Shown one piece after another: positions 7,621 to 16,398 of a stretch of DNA of 64,000 nucleotides. The DNA lies in NCBI RefSeq assembly GCF_023614235.1, contig NZ_CP094264.1, positions 1,736,001-1,800,000 on the forward strand, written 5' to 3'. The translations under genes and the position numbers were made by a program. Numbering within the stretch: position 1 is the first letter of the stretch; the number at the start of each line of letters is the position of its first letter. Under the pieces are notes generated by a model. The model was not told the DNA's origin. It saw nothing but the letters and a program-made list of their open reading frames with translations, and searched no databases. Source of the DNA: Streptomyces sp. MRC013. Its GTDB lineage: Bacteria; Actinomycetota; Actinomycetes; Streptomycetales; Streptomycetaceae.

Positions 7621-7907
7621 GGTGCGCTATACGTTGAAAATGGCGAGGAGCACCGGCTCCCGCCTCTTCCGTCGTCCGGGCCCGTGAATCCCCCGCCGGG
7701 GGCCGTCCCGCGACCCCGCGGCCCGGCCCGCCGCGCCCCCGAGCCCGCTGCGGCCCGCCGGCCGCCGCGGCCTCGAGCCGACCGGTCGCCGCCCACCGCG
7801 ACCGCGCCCCGTGCCCACCAGGACGTGACGCGGCTCACCCGCCCCGTGCCCACCTGGGACTTCCGTACCCGTGGACGCGGTGTCCGCACTCCGGGCTGTA
7901 CAGGCCG
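7621..7907. other. Intergenic region between helR and deoC
   Basis: No gene is recognised. The frame upstream of deoC is open but rich in Pro, Arg and Ala and has no counterpart in DeoC proteins, so it is treated as untranslated. Confidence 0.6.
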
Positions 7908-7919
7908 CTACGCGCGTAG
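7908..7919. promoter_or_regulatory. Nucleoside-regulon operator at deoC
   Basis: CTACGCGCGTAG is a perfect 12-bp palindrome. It overlaps a possible -10 (TAGATA, 7917–7922) just upstream of deoC, so a bound repressor would block transcription. The 15-base stretch from 7907 matches 14 of 15 bases with the site before the ABC-transporter gene. Confidence 0.75.
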
Positions 7920-7938
7920 ATATGCTCCCCTGGTGACC

Positions 7939-8889
7939 ATGCCCACCCATGCACTCGCTGACGTGACCGCGTCCGACAGCACGCTGCGCCGCTTCCTCCA
8001 CGGGCTGCCCGGTGTGGATGCCGTCGGCCTCGGGGCGCGCGCCGCCGTCCTCGGTACGCGCTCGATCAAGACCACGGCCAAGGCGTACGCCATCGACCTG
8101 GCCATCTCGATGATCGACCTGACGACGCTCGAAGGCGCGGACACCCCGGGCAAGGTCCGGGCACTGGCCGCCAAGGCCGTCCGTCCCGACCCGACCGACC
8201 GCGCCGCCCCGCACACGGCCGCCGTCTGCGTCTACCCCGACATGGTGGCGACCGCCAGGGCCGCCCTCGCCGCGGCGGGCTCGACGGACGTGAAGGTCGC
8301 CTCCGTCGCCACCGCCTTCCCCGCCGGCCGCGCCGCGCTCGACGTGAAGCTCGCGGACACCCGCGACGCCGTCGCCGCCGGGGCCGACGAGATCGACATG
8401 GTGATCGACCGGGGCGCCTTCCTCGCGGGGCGGTACCTGAAGGTGTACGAGGAGATCCGCGCCGTGAAGGAGGCCTGCGGCGGTGCCCGGCTGAAGGTCA
8501 TCTTCGAGACCGGCGAGCTCTCCACGTACGACAACATCCGCCGCGCCTCCTGGCTCGGCATGCTCGCGGGCGCGGACTTCGTCAAGACCTCGACCGGCAA
8601 GGTCGCGGTCAACGCCACCCCCGCCAACACGCTCCTGATGCTGGAGGCGGTGCGCGACTTCCGCGCCCTGACCGGCGTCCAGGTGGGGGTGAAGCCCGCG
8701 GGCGGCATCCGCACCTCCAAGGACGCGATCAGGTTCCTGGTCCTGGTCAACGAGACCGCGGGCGGGGACTGGCTGGACGACCGCTGGTTCCGCTTCGGCG
8801 CGTCGAGCCTGCTGAACGACCTGCTCATGCAGCGCCAGAAGCTGGCCACCGGACGGTATTCCGGTCCCGACTACGTGACGGTGGACTGA
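7939..8889 (+). CDS. deoC: Deoxyribose-phosphate aldolase
   Basis: The enzyme splits 2-deoxyribose 5-phosphate into glyceraldehyde 3-phosphate and acetaldehyde at the end of deoxynucleoside breakdown. The 316-residue product has the long N-terminus of actinobacterial DeoC, then the core motifs VASVATAFPAG, DEIDMVIDRGAF, KVIFETGEL, ADFVKTSTGK (Schiff-base Lys) and VGVKPAGGIR (second catalytic Lys). ATG 7939 is used; GTG 7933 would add two residues. The -10-like TAGATA lies very close, so the transcript may be leaderless. The aldehyde dehydrogenase five bases downstream could oxidise the acetaldehyde formed. Confidence 0.95.
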   Translation: MPTHALADVTASDSTLRRFLHGLPGVDAVGLGARAAVLGTRSIKTTAKAYAIDLAISMIDLTTLEGADTPGKVRALAAKAVRPDPTDRAAPHTAAVCVYPDMVATARAALAAAGSTDVKVASVATAFPAGRAALDVKLADTRDAVAAGADEIDMVIDRGAFLAGRYLKVYEEIRAVKEACGGARLKVIFETGELSTYDNIRRASWLGMLAGADFVKTSTGKVAVNATPANTLLMLEAVRDFRALTGVQVGVKPAGGIRTSKDAIRFLVLVNETAGGDWLDDRWFRFGASSLLNDLLMQRQKLATGRYSGPDYVTVD

Positions 8890-8894
8890 TCACC

Positions 8895-10355
8895 ATGGCA
8901 TCCGCATTCGAGTACGCACCCGCCCCCGAGTCCCGCTCGGTCGTCGACATCGCGCCGTCGTACGGCCTGTTCATCGACGGCGAGTTCACCGACGCGGCGG
9001 ACGGCGCGGTCTTCAAGACCGTCTCCCCCTCCACCGAGGAGGTCCTCTCCGAGGTCGCCCGGGCCGGCGCCGAGGACGTGGACCGCGCCGTGCGCGCGGC
9101 CCGGAAGGCGTTCGCGAAGTGGTCGGCGCTGCCCGGCTCCGAGCGCGCCAAGTACCTGTTCCGCATCGCGCGGATCATCCAGGAGCGCTCCCGCGAGCTG
9201 GCCGTCCTGGAGACCCTGGACAACGGCAAGCCGATCCGGGAGACCCGCGACCACGACCTGCCGCTGGTCGCCGGGCACTTCTTCTACTACGCGGGCTGGG
9301 CCGACAAGCTGAACCACGCCGGCTTCGGCCCCCGCCCCAGGCCGCTGGGCGTGGCCGGCCAGGTCATCCCCTGGAACTTCCCGCTGCTGATGCTGGCGTG
9401 GAAGATCGCCCCCGCGCTCGCCGCAGGCAACACGGTCGTCCTCAAGCCGGCCGAGACGACCCCGCTGTCGGCGCTGTTCTTCGCGGACGTGTGCCGCCGG
9501 GCGGGCCTGCCCAGGGGCGTCGTCAACATCCTCCCCGGGTACGGGGACGCGGGCGCCGCCCTGGTCGAGCACCCGGACGTGGACAAGGTCGCCTTCACCG
9601 GCTCCACCGCCGTCGGCAAGGCCATCGCCCGGCAGGTCGCGGGGACGCGCAAGAAGCTCACGCTGGAGCTGGGCGGCAAGGGCGCCAACATCGTCTTCGA
9701 CGACGCCCCGATCGACCAGGCCGTCGAGGGCGTCGTCACGGGCATCTTCTTCAACCAGGGACAGGTCTGCTGCGCCGGCTCGCGCCTCCTGCTGCAGGAG
9801 TCGGTGCACGACGAGTTCCTCGACGCCCTGAAGCGCCGCCTGTCCACACTGCGCCTCGGCGATCCGCTGGACAAGAACACCGACATCGGCGCCGTCAACT
9901 CGCCCGAGCAGCTGGCCCGCATCACGGCGCTCGCGGAGACCGGCGAGGCGGAGGGCGCCGAGCGCTGGTCGCCCGCCTGCGAGCTGCCTCCGAGGGGCTA
10001 CTGGTTCGCGCCGACGCTCTTCACGGGCGTCACCCAGGCGCACACGATCGCCCGCGAGGAGGTCTTCGGCCCGGTCCTGTCGGTGCTGACGTTCCGCACA
10101 CCGGCCGAGGCCGTCGCCAAGGCGAACAACAGCCGGTACGGCCTGTCGGCGGGCGTCTGGACGGAGAAGGGCTCCCGCATCCTCGCGGTCGCCGACAGGC
10201 TCCGCGCGGGCGTCGTGTGGGCCAACACGTTCAACAGGCTCGACCCGGCGTCGCCGTTCGGCGGCTACAAGGAGTCGGGCTTCGGCCGCGAGGGCGGCCG
10301 GCACGGTCTGGAGGCGTACCTCGCCCCGTCGAGCCCGGAGGATGAGCGCCGATGA
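8895..10355 (+). CDS. NAD(P)-dependent aldehyde dehydrogenase
   Basis: A 486-residue member of the ALDH superfamily with all hallmark residues: the catalytic Asn in VIPWNFPLLML, the coenzyme loop FTGSTAVGKAI, the general-base Glu in LTLELGGKGAN, the nucleophilic Cys in FFNQGQVCCAGSR and EEVFGPV near the C-terminus. It begins five bases after deoC and overlaps the next gene by ATGA. The position suggests that it removes acetaldehyde produced by DeoC; its actual substrate is not shown by the sequence. Confidence 0.92.
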   Translation: MASAFEYAPAPESRSVVDIAPSYGLFIDGEFTDAADGAVFKTVSPSTEEVLSEVARAGAEDVDRAVRAARKAFAKWSALPGSERAKYLFRIARIIQERSRELAVLETLDNGKPIRETRDHDLPLVAGHFFYYAGWADKLNHAGFGPRPRPLGVAGQVIPWNFPLLMLAWKIAPALAAGNTVVLKPAETTPLSALFFADVCRRAGLPRGVVNILPGYGDAGAALVEHPDVDKVAFTGSTAVGKAIARQVAGTRKKLTLELGGKGANIVFDDAPIDQAVEGVVTGIFFNQGQVCCAGSRLLLQESVHDEFLDALKRRLSTLRLGDPLDKNTDIGAVNSPEQLARITALAETGEAEGAERWSPACELPPRGYWFAPTLFTGVTQAHTIAREEVFGPVLSVLTFRTPAEAVAKANNSRYGLSAGVWTEKGSRILAVADRLRAGVVWANTFNRLDPASPFGGYKESGFGREGGRHGLEAYLAPSSPEDERR

Positions 10356-11263
10356 GCGGCACCGGAGACCAGAACCGCCTGAGCGTCTTCAAGACCTACA
10401 AGCTGTACGTCGGGGGGAAGTTCCCCCGCAGCGAGAGCGGCCGGGTGTACGAGGTGACAGACAGCAAGGGGACGTGGCTGGCCAACGCGCCGCTCTCGTC
10501 CCGCAAGGACGCGCGGGACGCGGTCGTCGCCGCGCGCAAGGCGTTCGGCGGCTGGTCCGGCGCCACGGCGTACCTGCGCGGCCAGATCCTGTACCGGGTC
10601 GCGGAGATGATGGAGGGCCGCAGGGGCCAGTTCGTCCGCGAGGTGGCGCACGCGGAGGGCCTGTCGAAGTCGAAGGCCGCCGAGGTCGTCGAGGCCGCCG
10701 TGGACCGCTGGGTCTGGTACGCGGGCTGGACGGACAAGGTGAGCCAGGTCCTCGGCGGCGCCAACCCCGTCTCGGGCCCCTTCTTCAACCTGTCCACGCC
10801 GGAGCCGACCGGGGTCGTCGCCGTCGTCGCCCCGCAGGAGTCGTCGCTGCTGGGCCTGGTCTCGGTGGTCGCCCCGGTGATCGCCACGGGCAACACGGCG
10901 GTCGTCGTGGCCAGCGAGCGGGCCCCGCTGCCCGCCCTGTCGCTGGCCGAGGTCCTGGCCACCTCGGACGTACCGGGCGGGGTCGTGAACATCCTGTCGG
11001 GCCGCACGGCGGAGATCGCCGCTCCGCTCGCCGCACACCAGGACGTCAACGCCGTCGACCTGACGGGCGCGGGTCCCGAGCTCGCCCGCGACCTGGAGGT
11101 GGCGGCGGCCGACAACCTGAAGCGCGTCCTGCGCCCCCGGGGCGCGGACGGCGGCGCCGACTGGACCGCCGACCCCGGCACGGGCCGCCTCACGGCGTTC
11201 CTGGAGACCAAGACGGTCTGGCACCCGACCGGCTCCCTGGGCGCGTCCGGCTCGGCGTACTGA
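10352..11263 (+). CDS. Truncated aldehyde-dehydrogenase-like protein without catalytic Cys
   Basis: A 303-residue protein that aligns with the N-terminal and coenzyme-binding part of ALDHs (KLYVGGKFPRSESGRVYEV, ATGNTAVVVASERAPLPALS, DVPGGVVNILSGRTAEI). The loop where ALDHs have Glu reads VDLTGAGPELA, and the thiol-domain half with the Cys is absent. It then ends on TAFLETKTVWHPTGSLGASG. The ending recalls those of close Streptomyces homologues, so this looks like a stable family rather than a broken gene. It starts inside the stop of the active ALDH (ATGA), so it is co-translated and may act as a subunit or regulator. Confidence 0.82.
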   Translation: MSGTGDQNRLSVFKTYKLYVGGKFPRSESGRVYEVTDSKGTWLANAPLSSRKDARDAVVAARKAFGGWSGATAYLRGQILYRVAEMMEGRRGQFVREVAHAEGLSKSKAAEVVEAAVDRWVWYAGWTDKVSQVLGGANPVSGPFFNLSTPEPTGVVAVVAPQESSLLGLVSVVAPVIATGNTAVVVASERAPLPALSLAEVLATSDVPGGVVNILSGRTAEIAAPLAAHQDVNAVDLTGAGPELARDLEVAAADNLKRVLRPRGADGGADWTADPGTGRLTAFLETKTVWHPTGSLGASGSAY

Positions 11264-11463
11264 GCGGCCCCGCCCCGCCGCCCCTCCCCCGGGGGGCGGC
11301 GGGGCGCCCCTCCCGGGGACGCCCGTACCCGGGGCACACCGTACGCAGGACGGCCCGCACGCGGGGCGAGCGGCCGGTCGCGCTCCGCGGGGAGGGGGTG
11401 GCGCCGCCACCGGGGCCTCCCGGTGGGGTCCCGCTCCGGGCCGATGGTCCACACTGGTGTCCC

Positions 11464-12102
11464 GTGAGTTCCCCACCGATCCCGACCCGCGTCGTGCTGC
11501 TCGCGGGTCCCTCAGGTTCCGGCAAGTCGTCCCTCGCCGCCCGCGCCGGACTGCCCGTGCTCCGGCTCGACGACTTCTACAAGGAGGGCGACGACCCGTC
11601 CCTGCCGCTCGTGCCGGGCGGCACGGACGTCGACTGGGACTCCCCCGGGTCGTGGGACGCGGACGAGGCGGTCGCCGCGATCGCCGAGCTGTGCGCCACG
11701 GGCCGTGCGACCGTCCCCGTGTACGACATCTCCACCAGCTCCCGCGTCGGCCGCGCGACCCTGGACGTCGCCCGCGCGCCGCTGTTCGTCGCGGAGGGCG
11801 TCTTCGCGGCCGACGTCGCGCGCCGCTGCGAGGAGCTCGGGGTTCTGGCGGACGTGCTGTGCCTGTGCGGCCGGCCGTCCACGACGTTCCGCCGCCGGCT
11901 GGTGCGGGACCTGCGCGAGGGCCGCAAGTCGGTGCCGTTCCTGCTGCGCCGGGGATGGCGGCTGATGCGTGCCGAGCGGTCGGTCGTGGCCCGGCAGACG
12001 GCGCTGGGCGCGTACCCCTGCGGGAGGGACGAGGCGCTGGTCCGGCTCGCCGCCGCGGCGGTGGGACGGCAGCGCGGCCCGAGGACGCCGGAGCCGGTGT
12101 AG
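11464..12102 (+). CDS. Uridine-kinase-like P-loop protein
   Basis: A 212-residue P-loop kinase with VLLAGPSGSGKSSLAAR (Walker A) at residues 8–24, then LRLDDFYKEGDDPSLPL, VDWDSPGSWDADEA and VPVYDISTS, all typical of uridine kinase. VAEGVFAADVARRC is the Walker B-like strand and RRLVRDLREGRK the lid. It would phosphorylate uridine or a related nucleoside, which fits its place after deoC, but family members also act on other small molecules. GTG 11464 directly precedes the P-loop strand; the Shine-Dalgarno sequence is weak. Confidence 0.85.
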   Translation: MSSPPIPTRVVLLAGPSGSGKSSLAARAGLPVLRLDDFYKEGDDPSLPLVPGGTDVDWDSPGSWDADEAVAAIAELCATGRATVPVYDISTSSRVGRATLDVARAPLFVAEGVFAADVARRCEELGVLADVLCLCGRPSTTFRRRLVRDLREGRKSVPFLLRRGWRLMRAERSVVARQTALGAYPCGRDEALVRLAAAAVGRQRGPRTPEPV

Positions 12103-12213
12103 GCGGCGCGGCGGAGCCGGACGCGGCGACCGTGCGGAGTCCCCGCGGCCGGAGACCGCCGTGGCGCGCGGGACCGGACGCGGCGACCCCGCGGAGCCCT
12201 TCCCCGCGACGGG

Positions 12214-12259
12214 AACACCTGCGCCGGGCAAGCCCCCCAGCTCGCCCGGCGCAGGTGTT
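12214..12259. terminator. Bidirectional terminator between the kinase and sigQ genes
   Basis: A perfect 16-bp stem, AACACCTGCGCCGGGC with GCCCGGCGCAGGTGTT, around a 14-base loop. It lies between two convergent genes and has A and T at its ends on either strand, so it can serve both. Confidence 0.85.
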
Positions 12260-12339
12260 TCCGATCCCCCGATGGGATCCCCCGTGATCCCCGCGGGGTC
12301 CCCCCCACCTCCCCCGTGGGTTCCCCCCGCCCCCCGTCC

Positions 12340-13118
12340 TCAGGCCACGAGCTGGCCGAAGGACTCCTCCCGGTCACGGCCGAAGCTGAGGACCTCGTCC
12401 TCGCGCAGCCGGCGGAGCGACCGCCAGATGCTCGACTTCACCGTGCCGACGCTGATGTCCAGGATCTCCGCGATCTCCGGATCGGTGCGGCCCTCGTAGT
12501 AGCGCAGGACCAGCATGGTGCGCTGCAGCTCGGGCAGTCGGGCGAGCGCCTGCCAGAGCACCGTGCGCAGCTCCGTGCCGCGCATCGCGTCGGAGTCGCC
12601 CACCGTCTCCGGCAGCTCCTCCGTCGGGTACTCGTTGAGCTTGCGGCGCCGCCAGGCGCTGATGTGCAGGTTGGTCATCGTGCGGCGCAGGTAGCCGCCG
12701 ACCGCCGCCTTGTCGCTGATCCGGTCCCAGGCGCGGTACGTCGAGAACAGCGCGCTCTGCAGCAGGTCCTCGGCCTCGTGCCGGTCCCCGGTCAGGTGGT
12801 AGGCGGTGGCGTACAGGGAGGCGCGGCGCTCCTGGACGTAGGCGGTGAAGGCGGCTTCCGCGTTCCTCTTCCTCGCCGGGCCCCTCCGCTCCCCCGCGGT
12901 CTCCCCGTGCGCCCTGCCCCCGTCGGTCAGGGCGACCACGCAGGGCGCCTTGTGCGGGCGTCCGGGGCCGCGGACGCGTCCCCGCCCCGCCCCGGGCTCC
13001 CGGTTCCGTTCGGCGGAGGGGGAGCCCCCTCGGCGCCGGACCGCCCGGTGCTCCGCGCGACGTCGTGGAGACGCGTGACAACTGCGTTCGAAGTGGTGCC
13101 GTGCTGCACTGCGTTCAT
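12340..13118 (-). CDS. sigQ: SigE-family ECF sigma factor SigQ, N-terminal frame inconsistent
   Basis: Region 2 (AFTAYVQERRASLYATAYHL, then HEAEDLLQSALFSTYRAW) and region 4 (LQRTMLVLRYYEGRTDPEI, then ISVGTVKSSIWRSLRRLR) are complete in the frame ending at 12340. In S. coelicolor SigQ is encoded divergently from afsQ1 and antagonises its effect on antibiotic production; the arrangement here is the same. The expected N-terminus, MNAVQHGTTSNAVVTRLHDV, starts at ATG 13118 after a strong AGGGGGG but is in another frame. The switch falls in G/C runs between about 12990 and 13040. Without an indel, translation could start at GTG 12939 and give 199 residues. A one-base sequencing error is the simplest explanation. 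Confidence 0.8.
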
Positions 13119-13201
13119 CACGCCCCCCTGTCGTCGTGGAGTCGGCTCGTCCGTGTGGAAAAAAGACTGCCGAGGGGAGTTCATGGCGGTGTCCGCCGAC
13201 T

Positions 13202-13217
13202 GTCACAGGCGTGTCAC
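13202..13217. promoter_or_regulatory. AfsQ1-binding box between sigQ and afsQ1
   Basis: GTCAC-AGGCGT-GTCAC fits GTnAC-n6-GTnAC, the AfsQ1 direct-repeat consensus reported for S. coelicolor (recalled). It lies in the divergent sigQ–afsQ1 region and predicts control of both promoters by AfsQ1, possibly with GlnR competing for overlapping sites. Confidence 0.82.
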
Positions 13218-13307
13218 AGGGGCCCGCGGCGCACCGGTCTGGTACTGGAGGGACCGCCGGGGGCCCCGCGGGTCGAACTCGTCTCCCCCATGGGACAGAA
13301 TGACGCC

Positions 13308-13985
13308 GTGCCTTTCCTGTTGCTGATCGAGGACGACGACGCCATCCGCACGGCCCTCGAACTCTCGCTGTCCCGCCAGGGCCACCGCGTGGCCACCGCG
13401 GCGACGGGTGAGGACGGCCTGAAACTGCTCCGGGAACAGCGGCCGGACCTGATCGTCCTGGACGTGATGCTGCCCGGTATCGACGGTTTCGAGGTGTGCC
13501 GGCGCATCCGGCGCACGGACCAGTTGCCGATCATCCTGCTGACCGCGCGCAGCGACGACATCGACGTGGTCGTCGGCCTGGAGTCGGGCGCGGACGACTA
13601 CGTCGTCAAGCCGGTGCAGGGACGGGTGCTGGACGCCCGGATCCGCGCCGTGCTGCGGCGCGGGGAGCGGGAGACGACCGACTCGGCGACCTTCGGCGCG
13701 CTGGCCATCGACCGGTCGGCGATGACGGTGACGAAGAACGGCGAGGAGCTCCAGCTGACGCCGACCGAACTGCGGCTGCTGCTGGAGCTGAGCCGCCGGC
13801 CCGGGCAGGCGCTGTCGCGGCAGCAGCTGCTGCGGCTGGTGTGGGAGCACGACTACCTGGGCGACTCGCGCCTGGTGGACGCGTGTGTGCAGCGGCTGCG
13901 GGCGAAGGTGGAGGACGTTCCGTCGTCGCCGACCCTGATCCGTACGGTGCGCGGCGTCGGCTACCGGCTCGACGCCCCCGCGTGA
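13308..13985 (+). CDS. afsQ1: Two-component response regulator AfsQ1
   Basis: A 225-residue OmpR-family regulator. The receiver domain has the acidic pair in LLIEDDDAIRTALELSL, the phospho-acceptor Asp in PDLIVLDVMLPGIDGFEV, the Thr in PIILLTARS and the Lys in ADDYVVKPVQ. The winged helix follows (LQLTPTELRLLLELSRRPG, GVGYRLDAP at the end). Start GTG 13308 gives exactly the length of S. coelicolor AfsQ1 as recalled. With AfsQ2 it senses nitrogen and nutrient conditions and influences antibiotic production. It overlaps afsQ2 by GTGA and its promoter region carries an AfsQ1 box. Confidence 0.95.
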   Translation: MPFLLLIEDDDAIRTALELSLSRQGHRVATAATGEDGLKLLREQRPDLIVLDVMLPGIDGFEVCRRIRRTDQLPIILLTARSDDIDVVVGLESGADDYVVKPVQGRVLDARIRAVLRRGERETTDSATFGALAIDRSAMTVTKNGEELQLTPTELRLLLELSRRPGQALSRQQLLRLVWEHDYLGDSRLVDACVQRLRAKVEDVPSSPTLIRTVRGVGYRLDAPA

Positions 13986-15619
13986 GCGTGCGCGGAGGGC
14001 GGGGCGGTGCGCCGGGCGGTGCCGCCGAGGACGTACGCAGGGCTCTGGGCGCGGGGAGGCGGTGGACGAGCCTGCGGGTGCGGCTGATCGTCGTGTTCGG
14101 CCTGGTCGCGCTGACGGCAGCCGTGTCGGCGTCGGGAATCGCGTACTGGCTGAACCGCGAGGCGGTGCTGACGCGTACGCAGGAGGCGGCGCTCGGCGAC
14201 TTCAAGCAGGAGATGCAGAACCGCGCGGCCGCGCTCCCGCCGCGGCCCACGCGGGAGGAGCTGCGGCGGACCGCCCGGTTGATGGCCCGGGGCGGCGGCG
14301 GGTACAGCGTGGTGCTGCTGGGCGAGCGGGACGGGGGCGAACAGGTCGTCGGGGCCTCGGACCCGGACCGGTTCGCGCTGGACGACGTGCCGGCGTCGCT
14401 GCGGGTGGCCGTGGACGAGGAGCAGGAGCTCACGGCCGCCAACAAGCACGCCTACCACGTGTTCTGGCTGCGGACGACGCTGCGCGGCACGCCGTACCTG
14501 GTGGGCGGGACGCGGATCGTCGGCGGCGGGCCGACCGGGTACATGCTGAAGTCGCTGGAGCCGGAGCGGCAGGACCTGAACTCGCTGGGCTGGTCGCTGG
14601 GGGTGGCGACGCTGCTGGCCCTGCTGGGGTCGGCGCTGCTGGCGCAGGTGGCGGCGACGACGGTGCTGAAGCCGGTGCACCGGCTGGGCGAGGCGGCGCG
14701 GCGGCTCGGCGAGGGGAAGCTCGACACGCGGCTGCGGGTGTCCGGTACGGACGAGCTCGCCGAGCTGGCGAGGACGTTCAACAGCGCCGCGGAGAGCCTC
14801 CAGAAGAAGGTCGCGGACATGAGCGCGCGGGAGGAGTCCAGCCGCCGGTTCGTGGCGGACATGTCGCACGAGCTGCGGACGCCGATGACGGCGCTGACGG
14901 CGGTGACGGAGGTCCTGGAGGAGGAGCAGGACAGTCTCGACCCCATGGTCGCCCCGGCGGTGTCGCTGGTGATCAGCGAGACGCGGCGGCTGAACACGCT
15001 GGTCGAGAACCTCATGGAGGTCACGCGGTTCGACGCGGGCACGGCGAAGCTGGTCCTGGACGACGTGGACGTGGCCGACCAGGTGACGGCCTGCATCGAC
15101 GCGCGGGCGTGGCTGGACGCGGTGGAGCTGGACGCCGAACGGGGCATCGTGGCGCGGCTGGACCCGCGCCGGCTGGACGTCATACTGGCGAACCTGATCG
15201 GCAACGCGCTCAAGCACGGCGGTTCGCCGGTGCGGGTGTCGGTGCGCACGTCGGGCGACGACCTGATCGTGCGGGTGCGGGACCACGGGCCGGGCATTCC
15301 CGAGGACGTGCTGCCGCACGTCTTCGACCGGTTCTACAAGGCGAGCGCGTCCCGGCCGCGGTCGGAGGGGAGCGGGCTCGGACTGTCGATCGCCATGGAG
15401 AACGCGCTGGTCCACGGCGGCGACATCACCGCGGCCAACTCGCCGGACGGGGGCGGTGCGGTGTTCACGCTGCGGCTGCCCCGCGACGGTTCGAAGGTCG
15501 CGGCCCGCGACGGGGAGGGCGGCTCCGCGCACGGTGAGGGGGGCGGCCGCGACGGCCGCGGGAACGACGGTCCGGAGGACGGGGGGCAGCACGGTGGCGA
15601 GCGGGACGCGCGGGCCTGA
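13982..15619 (+). CDS. afsQ2: Two-component sensor kinase AfsQ2
   Basis: A 545-residue membrane histidine kinase. A first membrane helix (VRLIVVFGLVALTAAVSASG) and a second (LGVATLLALLGSALLAQVAA) enclose an extracellular sensor region of about 150 residues. A HAMP domain (VLKPVHRLGEAARRLGEGKL) comes next. RRFVADMSHELRTPMTAL carries the phosphorylated His; the ATPase domain has the N box (LANLIGNALKHGG), RVRDHGPGIPED and GSGLGLSIAMEN. The C-terminal 35 residues are rich in Gly, Asp and Arg. It phosphorylates AfsQ1, with which it is translationally coupled. Confidence 0.95.
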   Translation: MSVRGGRGGAPGGAAEDVRRALGAGRRWTSLRVRLIVVFGLVALTAAVSASGIAYWLNREAVLTRTQEAALGDFKQEMQNRAAALPPRPTREELRRTARLMARGGGGYSVVLLGERDGGEQVVGASDPDRFALDDVPASLRVAVDEEQELTAANKHAYHVFWLRTTLRGTPYLVGGTRIVGGGPTGYMLKSLEPERQDLNSLGWSLGVATLLALLGSALLAQVAATTVLKPVHRLGEAARRLGEGKLDTRLRVSGTDELAELARTFNSAAESLQKKVADMSAREESSRRFVADMSHELRTPMTALTAVTEVLEEEQDSLDPMVAPAVSLVISETRRLNTLVENLMEVTRFDAGTAKLVLDDVDVADQVTACIDARAWLDAVELDAERGIVARLDPRRLDVILANLIGNALKHGGSPVRVSVRTSGDDLIVRVRDHGPGIPEDVLPHVFDRFYKASASRPRSEGSGLGLSIAMENALVHGGDITAANSPDGGGAVFTLRLPRDGSKVAARDGEGGSAHGEGGGRDGRGNDGPEDGGQHGGERDARA

Positions 15620-16273
15620 CACCGGCGGGCGTGCGGCGGGCCGGGGCCCGCGCGCGGAGCACGCCGGCGGTCCGGCCGCACGCCGATGGGGGGTGTCGGC
15701 CGGGGCGGCCGTGCTGGCCGCGGTCACCGCCGGGTGCGGCATCCGCACGACGTCGGTGCCGGTCGACGCGGGCGGGGCGCCGTCCCGGGTGCCGTGCAGC
15801 CTGTCGGAGACGGCCGCGCGGCCGACGGCGCCCGGCGCGGGGATGCCGGCGCGGGTGTACCTCGTGTGCGCGTCGGGCCTGGAGCCGGTGGAGCGCACCG
15901 TGCGGCCCGGGGGCGGCGTACCGGGCGGGGCGTCGCGGGCGGCCGTCGCGCAGGCGCTGCTCGACGCGATACGGGAGCGGCCCTCGCAGAGCGAGCGGCA
16001 GGCGGGCTTCACCACGTACCTGGAGGAGCCGCTGACGGTGTCGGCGGGCCGCGCGGGCGATCCGGAGGGCTCGCTGCGGCTGAGCCGGGGGCCGGAGGAG
16101 CTGCCGCCGGTGGCGCTGGCGCAGATCGTGTGCACGTACGGGGAGACGGACGCGACCTCGGTGCACGGCGCCGTGGTGCTGGGGGGCCGGGGGAGCACCC
16201 GGTGCGGCGCTATGTGTGCGACGGGGGAGTGAAGGACCGCCCGGAGTCCCCGGTGCCGACCCGGGCCCCCTGA
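15594..16273 (+). CDS. AfsQ-associated lipoprotein, 3' frame broken
   Basis: The start GTG 15594 lies inside afsQ2. The signal region RRWGVSAGAAVLAAVTAGC has a lipobox (VTAGC), so the protein is probably a lipoprotein on the outer face of the membrane. The body (PARVYLVCASGLEPVERTV, FTTYLEEPLTV, PVALAQIVCTYGETD) resembles the small lipoprotein that follows afsQ2 in S. coelicolor and may take part in signal sensing. The initial frame stops at 16232 after a Gly- and Ser-rich tail. The next frame from about 16190 reads HPVRRYVCDGGVKDRPESP to a stop at 16273, a more natural end with a second Cys. The switch lies in G runs at 16181–16193, so one extra G is suspected. Confidence 0.75.
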
Positions 16274-16398
16274 CCCGCTCCGGCCGTCCGGGCCGGTGGC
16301 GCCCGGCTCCGAACGGGCGGGTCCGCGGGTGTCCTGAGGGGGACGGGGCCTTCCCGGAAAGGGGAACCGATCCCGTCGGTGTCCGCGTCTTGGGGGGC

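Noticed and set aside
10352..11263. Treating the short aldehyde-dehydrogenase-like gene as a pseudogene
   Set aside because: It has a coupled start, no frame break and an ending that recalls homologues of the same size.
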